NCBI GenBank assembly: GCA_030168595.1
Contig: CP115556.1
Location: 186,001 to 250,000 of the forward strand
Length of the DNA: 64,000 bases
Direction: 5' to 3'
From: Methanomassiliicoccales archaeon LGM-DZ1
GTDB taxonomy: Archaea; Thermoplasmatota; Thermoplasmata; Methanomassiliicoccales; Methanomethylophilaceae
Shown in pieces: positions 35,412 to 42,754 of this stretch (position 1 is its first letter; each line of letters begins with the position of its first letter). The translations under genes and the position numbers were made by a program. The notes under the pieces are model-generated. The model was not told where the DNA came from and ran no database searches. It worked only from the letters and a program-made list of their open reading frames with translations.

Positions 35412-35896
35412 TGGAGAAGGGAGATAAGATGCCCCCGTTCCGCCTGCAGGACGAGAACAGGGAATGGATCGATTCCTCGGCCCTGCTCGGCATCCGTTTC
35501 GTGCTGTTCTTCTATTCCCAGGACGGCACGCCCGGATGCACCAAGGAGGCCCAGGAGTTCACCGACCTCTACCCCAAGTTCCAGCTCAGGAACGTCCCGG
35601 TCATCGGGGTCAGCGGGGATTCTATCGAGTCCCACCGGAAGTTCAAGGACAAGTACGGGCTGAAGGTCAAGCTCCTGAGCGACCCCGACCATAAGTATGC
35701 CGCGGAATGCGGGGCATGGGGCAAGAAGATGCTCTACGGCCGCGAGGTCACCGGCACGATCCGCTCCAGCTACCTCGTCGGCAAGGACGGGACTATAGAG
35801 GAGGCCTGGCGCAACGTTAAGGCCACCGGCCATGCGAAACGCGTCCTCGACGGCACCCTGAAGCATTACGTCGACGACAGCCCGGCAGAATTCTGA
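35411..35896 (+). CDS. bcp: Peroxiredoxin (Bcp/PrxQ type)
   Basis: A 161-aa thiol peroxidase with the active-site loop FYSQDGTPGCTKEAQEF (peroxidatic Cys in TPGCT) and VIGVSGDSIESHRKFKDKYGL. The usual second PrxQ cysteine five residues on is replaced by Glu/Ala, so it may act as a 1-Cys enzyme or use a different resolving thiol (Cys in KYAAECGAWG). It detoxifies peroxides in a strict anaerobe. It is last of the hmgA-pheT-bcp run. Confidence 0.92.
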   Translation: MEKGDKMPPFRLQDENREWIDSSALLGIRFVLFFYSQDGTPGCTKEAQEFTDLYPKFQLRNVPVIGVSGDSIESHRKFKDKYGLKVKLLSDPDHKYAAECGAWGKKMLYGREVTGTIRSSYLVGKDGTIEEAWRNVKATGHAKRVLDGTLKHYVDDSPAEF

Positions 35897-35911
35897 GAAT
35901 AATATGAGAAG

Positions 35912-35935
35912 GCCGGGAGGATAAGTCCTCCCGGC
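35912..35935. terminator. Bidirectional terminator hairpin
   Basis: GCCGGGAGGA (35912-35921) and TCCTCCCGGC (35926-35935) form a perfect 10-bp stem with a TAAG loop, between the convergent bcp and etfA-like genes. Confidence 0.75.
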
Positions 35936-35941
35936 GGGCGC

Positions 35942-36640
35942 TCACGCCCGGTATTCCGAGGAGACGATGTCCTTCAGGTCGTCCCCTTCGTACTGCCAAT
36001 AGATGACGGTCCCGGTGCGCCCGGTATCCGGTTTCCCGAGGGGCAGCGCGCCCGGGACGACGGTCGCGAACTGAGGGTAATGAGCGTATTCCGCTCTGCA
36101 GCGCCTGCCCTGCACGCCGACCTCGATGTCCAGGTCCCTCCCGTCGGCTCCGAAGTCTGCGCAGTTGGCCTCCATCCCCGCCTCCAGCCTGGCTGCCGTT
36201 CTGGGAGCGAGCTCTTTCCCGCGGCGGGTGGCACCCATGAGGACCGCGGCCGCCTCGGTGCGGATGATAATCTTGGCCAGGCAGTCGGCGTATGCCTCGG
36301 GCTCGAACCCGACGAGGCGCTTGTCGTGGACCTCGTAGAGGGTCTCGATCCCGTAGGAGAACAGCTCGCTGCGCAGAGGCCTGAGCTCCGAATGGCCGAA
36401 GATGACGCCCCAGACGCGGGAACCGCCGTTCACCTCGCGGATCCTGGAGAGAATCTCCTCGCTGACGCGGGCTATGCGCGGGCCCTCGGGCCGGTGCTCC
36501 ACCTCGATCCACACCAGGAATCCGTCCGAGCGTGGAGAGTTGAGCTTGTACGCCTGCAGCATCCCGGGCGGGAGGTCCCTCACGCGCCCGTTGGAGCAGC
36601 TGGAGCACGATCCGGACGAGCAGGATTCGCAGCCGCTCAT
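35942..36640 (-). CDS. EtfA-like protein lacking the FAD domain, with N-terminal cysteine cluster
   Basis: A 232-aa protein resembling only the N-terminal domain of electron-transfer flavoprotein alpha (GIETLYEVHDKRL..AVLMGATRRGKELAPRTAARLEAGMEANCADF). The C-terminal FAD-binding domain of normal EtfA (about 320 aa) is absent. The N-terminus carries Cys4, 7, 12 and 15 in a CX2CX4CX2C pattern, fit for a metal or Fe-S site. It overlaps the EtfB-like gene by 4 bp. An unusual electron carrier or a nucleotide-sensing pair is possible. Confidence 0.7.
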   Translation of the reverse strand: MSGCESCSSGSCSSCSNGRVRDLPPGMLQAYKLNSPRSDGFLVWIEVEHRPEGPRIARVSEEILSRIREVNGGSRVWGVIFGHSELRPLRSELFSYGIETLYEVHDKRLVGFEPEAYADCLAKIIIRTEAAAVLMGATRRGKELAPRTAARLEAGMEANCADFGADGRDLDIEVGVQGRRCRAEYAHYPQFATVVPGALPLGKPDTGRTGTVIYWQYEGDDLKDIVSSEYRA

Positions 36641-37263
36641 TCCGATGCCCCCATGTCCTTCAGGACGATCTTCGAGCCCCTCTCGCCGACCGAGAAGGTC
36701 CCGAGACCCAGATCGATCCTACCCAGCCTCTTGACCGCGGAAGGGTCCCCTTCGGGGGCATCCGCCGGAGGATAGGCGCCGGAAAGGACGGAGACCACGG
36801 AGCCTCCGCACGTGCGGCACACGCGGACCTCGTCCCCGTAGTCCTGGGTCATCAGGAACCAGCACCCGTCGCGCTCGATCTTCGAGGTGTAGTAGAACTG
36901 GTCCCTCCCGAGCATCTCGGCGAGCTCCGCCGGCAGCATGCCCGTGCCCGAATCGGACGATGCCTCCCCGGCGATTATCAGAGCATAATCGGGAGCCTCC
37001 CTGCCGATGAAGGCATTCAGGCACCTGGCTGTCGCGTAGACGTCGGCATAGCCGAACGCTTCATCGCAGAGCAGGAACGCATCGTCGGCGCCGGCTGCCA
37101 GGCATCTCCCGAGGGCCCCGGCGGCCGCCTCTGGCCCCATGGACACTGCGGTGACGGTGTCCCCTTCCTCTTTCAGACCTTCCGCCGCGGCGAGGGCGGA
37201 CAATGACCCTGCATCGGGCGATTCTCCCGACGGGCCCGCTTTGATCAGGACGATGAACCTCAT
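36637..37263 (-). CDS. EtfB-like protein
   Basis: A 208-aa protein of the Etf beta fold. MRFIVLIKAGPSG, ALAAAEGLKEEGDTVTAVSMGPEAA and DYALIIAGEASSDSGTGMLPAELAEMLGRDQFYYTSKIE match the AMP-binding domain. It is shorter than normal EtfB (about 260 aa) and lacks the extended arm. Overlaps of 4 bp link it to coaD-DUF84 upstream and the EtfA-like gene downstream. No acyl-CoA dehydrogenase is nearby, so its redox partner is unknown. Confidence 0.75.
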   Translation of the reverse strand: MRFIVLIKAGPSGESPDAGSLSALAAAEGLKEEGDTVTAVSMGPEAAAGALGRCLAAGADDAFLLCDEAFGYADVYATARCLNAFIGREAPDYALIIAGEASSDSGTGMLPAELAEMLGRDQFYYTSKIERDGCWFLMTQDYGDEVRVCRTCGGSVVSVLSGAYPPADAPEGDPSAVKRLGRIDLGLGTFSVGERGSKIVLKDMGASE

Positions 37264-38228
37264 CGATCTTCCTCCGTGTACGCATCATTGAGCCTGGGTA
37301 TCATGGCGGCCATGACGGACTCCTCCGTGAGGGCCTTCCTGTCGATGATGCCGCCGCTCAGGATCCCGACGGCGCCCATCCTCTTCCCGACCTCCGATTG
37401 CCCGAAGACCTTCCCCATGGCGTCCCCCACGGTAGATCCTCCCCTGACGAGGGCGGCCACCTTCGGCGGGTACATGAACCCCGATCCCGTGCCGACGGTG
37501 AACCTCCCGTCCCTGTCGAGGACCGCGCAGTACTGGTAATCGTACAGCCCGTCTTCCATCTCGAAGGCCCCCGCCTCGATGCCGACGGCCAGCTCATGGC
37601 CGCCCAGGGCGTTCCGGGCGCGGTTCATCGCGCCCTCGCGGGCCTGCTTCCCGAAGGGCTGCTCCGGGACGCCCGACGGGACGTCGCAGGCGGTGATCCT
37701 CACATCGCCGAATATCCTCTCCATTACCGAGCGGACGGCCTCCGCCTTGACGCGGTTGAGCGATCCGACGGCGATGTCCTTCACGCCGTGCCTGCCTGTG
37801 CGCCCGTATTCCCCTCTGAGTATGTTCCGGGCGCTTATCTTCGAGCCGTCGTCCGCCATCACGAGCGGGACCACCGAGAGCTCCAGCGGGGGGACCCCGC
37901 GGGAGGCGCGGTCCCTGTTCAGCTCCCTGCCGTTCTCCAGGGTCTCCTCGGAGACGACCAGGACGGAGACCCTGTCCATCTCCTCGCGGGGGCCGTACAT
38001 GTCGTCGATGACGCCGATCCTCCAGGGCTTCTCCTGCTCCGAGAGCAGGTCCTCGAGGGCCCTGCGCCTGAGATAGAGGGGCAGGTGCTCCCCCCTTCCG
38101 GCGGCGGCGAACCTGTCGGAGGTGATGCCGACGAAGACGGAATCCCCCACTTCGAACGCCCGCTCGATGAGGGCGCGGTGGCCGTCATGCAGCACATCGA
38201 ACGTGCCGGCGACCGCAGACTGCTTCAT
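37260..38228 (-). CDS. coaD: Fusion of archaeal phosphopantetheine adenylyltransferase and DUF84 nucleotide phosphatase
   Basis: A 322-aa two-domain protein. Residues 1 to ~150 are a CoaD-type nucleotidyltransferase (AGTFDVLHDGHRALI with the HxGH-like motif, VSEETLENGRELN, SKISARNIL), the penultimate step of CoA synthesis. Residues ~155-322 are a DUF84/YjjX-type inosine/xanthosine triphosphatase (VGSLNRVKAEAVRSVMERIFG, PSGVPEQPFGKQAREGAMNRARNAL, VGIEAGAF). This joins cofactor synthesis with nucleotide-pool cleaning. The start is ATG 38228, inside the 4-bp overlap with the DUF2116 gene. Confidence 0.88.
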   Translation of the reverse strand: MKQSAVAGTFDVLHDGHRALIERAFEVGDSVFVGITSDRFAAAGRGEHLPLYLRRRALEDLLSEQEKPWRIGVIDDMYGPREEMDRVSVLVVSEETLENGRELNRDRASRGVPPLELSVVPLVMADDGSKISARNILRGEYGRTGRHGVKDIAVGSLNRVKAEAVRSVMERIFGDVRITACDVPSGVPEQPFGKQAREGAMNRARNALGGHELAVGIEAGAFEMEDGLYDYQYCAVLDRDGRFTVGTGSGFMYPPKVAALVRGGSTVGDAMGKVFGQSEVGKRMGAVGILSGGIIDRKALTEESVMAAMIPRLNDAYTEEDR

Positions 38229-38434
38229 AATCCGATCACCAGGACCGCCGCGATGACGACCGCCCAGAGGACGGCGATCTCGGCGATGTACCTGTAGAGC
38301 TTCTTCTTCGCGGCCTGCCCGTCGAGGTCCCTGCACTCGTCCGAGCAGTAGGGGCCCTCCCCGATGAACGCCTTGCCGCAGCGCCTGCAGTGCCTGTGCT
38401 GCGGGATCTTCGCGGTATGCTGCTCCTCAGCCGT
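38225..38434 (-). CDS. DUF2116-type zinc-ribbon membrane protein, apparent ACG start
   Basis: A 69-aa protein: AEEQHTAKIPQHRHCRRCGKAF, then GPYCSDECRD (four-Cys zinc ribbon), then one membrane helix (IAEIAVLWAVVIAAVLVIGL). No ATG, GTG or TTG lies in frame between the trmY stop and the conserved part. ACG at 38434-38432 follows the trmY TGA by one base, with AGAAGGGGG seven bases upstream, and gives exactly the family-like N-terminus. The only orthodox start is ATG 38491, deep inside trmY (56-bp overlap). The protein is real; the start is uncertain. Confidence 0.7.
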   Translation of the reverse strand, partial: TAEEQHTAKIPQHRHCRRCGKAFIGEGPYCSDECRDLDGQAAKKKLYRYIAEIAVLWAVVIAAVLVIGL

Positions 38435-38435
38435 C

Positions 38436-39029
38436 TCAGAGCCCCCTTCTGTCCATCTCGTTCTGCACCAGGATGATGCAGTGGTCGGCATGCAGGCTCA
38501 CCGGCCCGAGGCAGATGGTGGACGGCCCCTTCTCCAGGAGCGCCTTCTCCTCGTTCTGCGTCAGGTCGCTGTTATCCCCGAGGACGAATATGGGGTTCTC
38601 GGGGAAGTCGAAGCCCCTCACGTCGCTGCCGTCCTCCTTCAGGTAGACGAAGCTCCCCTTCCCGGACAGCATGTCGATCACATCGTAGAATGACATCTTC
38701 GACACGAAGACGCCGGGGGACGAGACCGCCTCCTTCCCGTCGGGGATCTTCTTCAGCAGGGCGTTCCTGAGAAGGGAGGCCGTGCTCCTCTCGTCGGGGT
38801 TGAGATAGCGCACCAGGGACCCGTTTATCCTCACCGTCTTGGGGGAATCGTCCCCGCCTTCGAAGACGAGGTAGATCTCGGCGTCCTTCCTGATGCCGTG
38901 GCTGAGCATGAACGCCGAGTTCACGCATCTCGCGAGTATGTCGGCGCGCCCGGCCCCTCCGGCGATATCGTCGAGCTTGAACGACCCGTCCGCCAATGCT
39001 TTGTGGCCGGTGATGACGAAATATCTCAT
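38436..39029 (-). CDS. trmY: tRNA (pseudouridine(54)-N1)-methyltransferase TrmY
   Basis: A 197-aa SPOUT methyltransferase that makes N1-methylpseudouridine at position 54 of archaeal tRNAs. Conserved parts are MRYFVITGHKALADGSFKLDDI, LVFEGGDDSPKTVRI and IFVLGDNSDLTQNEEKAL followed by SLHADHCIILVQNEMDRRG, the C-terminal SAM-binding knot. It overlaps srp54 by 4 bp. Confidence 0.94.
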   Translation of the reverse strand: MRYFVITGHKALADGSFKLDDIAGGAGRADILARCVNSAFMLSHGIRKDAEIYLVFEGGDDSPKTVRINGSLVRYLNPDERSTASLLRNALLKKIPDGKEAVSSPGVFVSKMSFYDVIDMLSGKGSFVYLKEDGSDVRGFDFPENPIFVLGDNSDLTQNEEKALLEKGPSTICLGPVSLHADHCIILVQNEMDRRGL

Positions 39030-40405
39030 TTCTCCCCGCCTTCGATGTCTTTGAGCTCCTTAAGAGCATCCGGGTCCATGCCACCCATCTGCTTCGCCAG
39101 CTGCCTGCGCATCTTGCGGTCCTTGGACACGGCGGACATCGTCTTCTTGCTGTTGTTGTACTGCTTCAGGAGGTCCCTGACCTCGGACGCCGGCACTCCT
39201 GCGCCTACGGCGATCCTGTCGATCCTGTTCCCTTTGATGATCGAGGGCTCGTCCTTCTCCCGGGCGGTCATGGAGTCCATGATGATCCTGTACTTGGAGA
39301 GCCTTGACTGGGTGGCCTCGTAGTCGATCTTGTCCGACATCTTGCTCATGCCGGGCAGGAGGCCCATGATCTTCTGCAGGGTGCCCATCTTCCCGAGGGC
39401 CTTCATCTGAGTGTACATGTCGCTGAGGGTGTACTTCCCGGAGGTCATCCTGCGGGCCATCTCCTCGACGTCCACGTCCTCGTCGAAGCTGTCCTTCGCC
39501 ATCTCCACGAGCCCGGCGAGGTCCCCCATGCCGAGGAGGCGGGAGATGAACCTGTCGGCATCGAAGGGCTCCAGGTCCCTGATGTGCTCCCCGGTCCCGA
39601 TGAACACGATCCTGGCCTTGGTGGTGGCCACCGCGGAGAGCGCGCCTCCTCCGCGGGACGTCCCGTCCATCTTGGTGACGATGACCCCGGTGACCCCGAC
39701 GGCCTTGTTGAAGGCGTCCGCCTGGGGGCCGGCCTGCTGTCCGACCTGCGAATCGAGGACGAGTATCCTCTCGTCAGGATTGGTCGCATCCGCGATGTCG
39801 GTGATCTCCTTGATCAGGTCGTCCTCGAGCGCATGACGTCCGGAGGAGTCGATGATCCTGACCTTCTTGTCCCTGAACCTCTCCATCCCCTCGCGGGCGA
39901 TCTTGACGGCGTCCTTCTCCTGATGGGTGGGGTCCCCGAAGACCTCCGCGCCCACCTTGTCGCCGAGCTGCTTGAGCTGGTCGTACGCGGCAGGCCTGTA
40001 CACATCTGCGCCGATGAGGCCGACGGACAGCCCTTTCTTTATGAAGTAGTTCGCGAGCTTCCCGGCCGTGGTGGTCTTACCCTGTCCGTAGAGCCCGACA
40101 AGGAGTATGGTCTGGGGCTTCACCTCGAGGGGCTCGCCGTTCTTCAGCAGGGCCACGAGCTCCTCGTAGATGATGCGGGTCACGTGCTCTTTCGCGGAGC
40201 GGCCGGCGGCCGGCTTCTCGTTGAGGGCGCGCTCGCGGACGTTGCCGGTCAGCCTCAGGACGAGCTGAACATTGACGTCCGCCTGGAGGAGCGCGCGCTG
40301 AAGCTCCTTGCAGACCTCCTTAATGAGATCCTCGTCGACCGTGGATGAACCTTTGATGCGGTCGAGGACGCCTCTGAGGGATTTTCCCAATCCGTCCATT
40401 ACCAT
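39026..40405 (-). CDS. srp54: Signal recognition particle protein SRP54
   Basis: A 459-aa SRP GTPase that binds signal peptides and SRP RNA and docks with FtsY. Domains in order are the N-domain, the G-domain with P-loop GLYGQGKTTTAGKLA, DSSGRHALEDDL (DSSGR rather than the usual DTAGR) and TKMDGTSRGGG, and a Met-rich M-domain with RNA-binding GNRIDRIAVGAGVPASEVRDLLKQY. It heads a six-gene operon. A hairpin pairing ACCACC with GGTGGT lies between the ATG and the TATA box (TATTTTATT, near 40432). Its RNA partner is at 23.8 kb. Confidence 0.96.
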   Translation of the reverse strand: MVMDGLGKSLRGVLDRIKGSSTVDEDLIKEVCKELQRALLQADVNVQLVLRLTGNVRERALNEKPAAGRSAKEHVTRIIYEELVALLKNGEPLEVKPQTILLVGLYGQGKTTTAGKLANYFIKKGLSVGLIGADVYRPAAYDQLKQLGDKVGAEVFGDPTHQEKDAVKIAREGMERFRDKKVRIIDSSGRHALEDDLIKEITDIADATNPDERILVLDSQVGQQAGPQADAFNKAVGVTGVIVTKMDGTSRGGGALSAVATTKARIVFIGTGEHIRDLEPFDADRFISRLLGMGDLAGLVEMAKDSFDEDVDVEEMARRMTSGKYTLSDMYTQMKALGKMGTLQKIMGLLPGMSKMSDKIDYEATQSRLSKYRIIMDSMTAREKDEPSIIKGNRIDRIAVGAGVPASEVRDLLKQYNNSKKTMSAVSKDRKMRRQLAKQMGGMDPDALKELKDIEGGEK

Positions 40406-40552
40406 TTAATCACCACCCCATGCGCTGGTGGTTATTTTATTATTAGTATAGGGCCGAAACCCTGCCGGCGGACGGGATTGTGTAAAGAACAGAGGTTCAT
40501 CAGACATTGGGGGCCGGAACGGATCGAAGATGCGCCGGAGCGGAGAAAATGC

Positions 40553-40640
40553 CCGCAAAACAAGAATCAGAAGAAGTACGGGACAGGCCAGCCAGTCAGA
40601 AGGGATGGGATGCACTCTACAGAACTGACCTGTTCCCGAA
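40553..40640 (-). ncRNA. Candidate small RNA upstream of srp54
   Basis: On the minus strand a TATA element, AGTTAAATAT (40670-40661), is followed about 25 bases on by an imperfect long hairpin. CGGGA-CAGG (40579-40587) pairs with CCTGTTCCCG (40629-40638), and GTCAG (40595-40599) pairs with CTGAC (40625-40629). A T-rich run (CTTCTTCTGATTCTTGTTTT) follows. Promoter, structure at the start site and T-rich end fit a transcript of about 88 nt. The rest of the 485-bp gap (40406-40890) shows only the srp54 promoter and a T-run after the methyltransferase gene. Confidence 0.4.
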
Positions 40641-40890
40641 TATATCATAATCCATATCCGATATTTAACTGCTTAGGTTTACGTATCCATGCTGGACACG
40701 CCCAGGCCTGACATTCATCGGAGATTCATGTACACACGTGCGGATGATGTCAGACTGGCGGCGGCCGGCCGGAGAACGCGCTCCGCGATTCAAATGATCG
40801 AGCAGGAACGCTTCTCATCATCGATCCCGTCCCCGGCCCGAGCCAGGAAAAAGGGCCGGAGAGGGTCCGGGCATATGCCCGTAAGATGTT

Positions 40891-41940
40891 TCACTCGGGT
40901 GCGCGGGACTTGATGGCCTTGACCATCGCGCGGATGTTGTCCGCAGGCGTCCCGATGGGCACTCCGCATCCTGCCGAGATGACATCGAACCCGGCATCCG
41001 CAGAGCGCGTCGCGGCGGCGGCGCAGTCGGCAGGCGTTCCCTTGAACAGGGGGAACGCGCATCCCACGTTGCCGACCAGCACTCCGCGGCCGTTCGCGAT
41101 CTTCACTGCCTCCTCCGGCGGGACCTTCTCCTCCACGGAGATCCCCGTGGCGCCTGTCTGGTACATGTAGGGGATGATCTTCCTCGTGTCCCCGCAGATA
41201 TGCAGGATCGTCATCCCGGGCAGCTCCCCGAGGGCATGGTGCACGTAGGGCATCGACATCTGCTGGAAATCATCGGGCGAGAGGATATCCGTGGACGCCG
41301 ACGGCTCCGACATCTGGACGATGTCCGCGCCGTTCGCGAGCAGCTCCTCGCCGAACTTCCTGCAGTAAGGCTCCACCGCCTTCAGCCATGACTTGGCCCT
41401 GTCGGGATCGGTCCATACCGAGTAGATCAGGTTCTCCGCGTTCAGGATGTGCCCGGTGAGGGTGAACACTCCGGTGTTCCCTCCGACGACCACGTACCTG
41501 TCCCCGTGGGTCTTGTGCATGATCGCCATCGCGTCGATGGCGGTCTTCACCCTGCCGCCCTTGCAGAAGTCCTCCAGGGGCATTATCTCCTGGAGCTTCT
41601 CGGGGTCGTCGAATATCCTCTTCTGGGGGTCGTACGTGTACGGGTGGGAGAGGATCATCGGGGACGATGTCTTCGAGCCCATCCTCATCTTGCACCCAAG
41701 GCGCTCGGCCTCCTCCGTGAGGCAGAACCCCGCCCTGACGGACTCCAGCCCGAAGTAATCGGCCTGGGCGCATCCCAGGGTGGCCATCTTCTGCGGATCG
41801 GAGTGAGCCTCCGGCCACGCCGCCCCGCAGGCGTTCATCATGTCGATCGTATCGCAGGTGGTGAAGATCGCCACCGGCGGCCTGTCAAGAGACTCGCGGT
41901 GCATGGCCGCGAGCACCCTGTCCCTGCAGCTCATGCTCAT
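40891..41940 (-). CDS. Corrinoid:coenzyme M methyltransferase (MtaA/MtbA type, UROD fold)
   Basis: A 349-aa zinc methyltransferase of the uroporphyrinogen decarboxylase superfamily that moves methyl from a corrinoid protein to coenzyme M. The zinc ligands are visible as HICGD (His-X-Cys) and the later Cys in SAGCGVP. ATG 41940 is chosen because GGAGG lies seven bases upstream and it overlaps the corrinoid gene by 4 bp. Coupling to its own corrinoid protein suggests a dedicated methyl route. Methylamine or methanol specificity (MtbA or MtaA) cannot be told by eye. Confidence 0.85.
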   Translation of the reverse strand: MSMSCRDRVLAAMHRESLDRPPVAIFTTCDTIDMMNACGAAWPEAHSDPQKMATLGCAQADYFGLESVRAGFCLTEEAERLGCKMRMGSKTSSPMILSHPYTYDPQKRIFDDPEKLQEIMPLEDFCKGGRVKTAIDAMAIMHKTHGDRYVVVGGNTGVFTLTGHILNAENLIYSVWTDPDRAKSWLKAVEPYCRKFGEELLANGADIVQMSEPSASTDILSPDDFQQMSMPYVHHALGELPGMTILHICGDTRKIIPYMYQTGATGISVEEKVPPEEAVKIANGRGVLVGNVGCAFPLFKGTPADCAAAATRSADAGFDVISAGCGVPIGTPADNIRAMVKAIKSRAPE

Positions 41941-42578
41941 AGACCTTCCTCCTTCAGCCACTTGACGCAATTGGTCGCGTCCGTATCCCTGTGGTCCGCG
42001 CCGATCTCCTTGGCGAACCCGTCCGTCGTCGGGGGCCCGCCGATGGTCACAGTGCACTTCTTCCGGTATCCGTTCTCCTCGAGCGCCTTCAGAGCGGCGG
42101 CCATGCTGTCCATGGTCGGGGTCATGAGCGTGCTCAGGCAGACCACGCCGATCCCCTGCTCCTTGGCGGTGGAGGCGATGACCTTGGGATCGACGTCCTT
42201 TCCGAGGTCGTTGACGATGTAGCCCGACGCGGTCAGCATCGTCTTCACGATGTTCTTGCCGATATCATGGACATCTCCCATAACCACGGCGGTCTCGGCC
42301 TTCTTCGCGTCGGCGAGATCGGCCTTGGGTATAGCGGGCAGCAGGACATCCAGCCCGTTGTACATGGCATGCGCGGCGACGAGCACCTGAGGGAGGTACA
42401 TCTCCCTTGCGGCGTAATGCTCGCCGATTCTGTCCATTCCGACCACGAGGCCCTCGTTGATGGCCTCTACAGAATCCATTCCGGAGTCAAGAGCCTTCTT
42501 CGCGACCTCCGTCGCGACTTCGGGCTTACAGGACTCCACTGCATCCGCGAGGGCATTCAGAAGATCCTTCTTGTCCAT
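41937..42578 (-). CDS. Methyltransferase corrinoid protein (MtbC/MttC/MtmC-like)
   Basis: A 213-aa B12-binding protein. An N-terminal helical cap (LLNALADAVESCKPEVATEVAKKALDSG) is followed by the Rossmann domain with GDVHDIGKN (His104 as lower axial cobalt ligand), CLSTLMTPTMDSM and VTIGGPPTTDGFAKEIGAD. It carries methyl between a substrate-specific methyltransferase and the UROD-type protein encoded next. No MtmB/MtbB/MttB/MtaB gene is adjacent, so the methyl donor is unknown. AGGAGGA eight bases upstream gives strong initiation. Confidence 0.92.
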   Translation of the reverse strand: MDKKDLLNALADAVESCKPEVATEVAKKALDSGMDSVEAINEGLVVGMDRIGEHYAAREMYLPQVLVAAHAMYNGLDVLLPAIPKADLADAKKAETAVVMGDVHDIGKNIVKTMLTASGYIVNDLGKDVDPKVIASTAKEQGIGVVCLSTLMTPTMDSMAAALKALEENGYRKKCTVTIGGPPTTDGFAKEIGADHRDTDATNCVKWLKEEGL

Positions 42579-42709
42579 TCAGATTCCTCCTGGGAAGGCT
42601 CGGCTTCCGCCTCAGCCTTCTGCATGGGGATATATGCCGGATAGAGTGATAAGCAGTATTACGAATCAGTTCGGCATTCTGAAACAGCTTATACAAAATT
42701 GAAAAGTGT

Positions 42710-42731
42710 CTTCCTCCGTTCCCGGAGGAAG
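42710..42731 (-). terminator. Terminator after the coiled-coil gene
   Basis: CTTCCTCCG (42710-42718) and CGGAGGAAG (42723-42731) make a perfect 9-bp stem with a 4-base loop. On the minus strand it is followed by ACACTTTTCAATTTTG. Confidence 0.7.
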
Positions 42732-42754
42732 TAAAGGGTTTCCGTGAGTGACTT

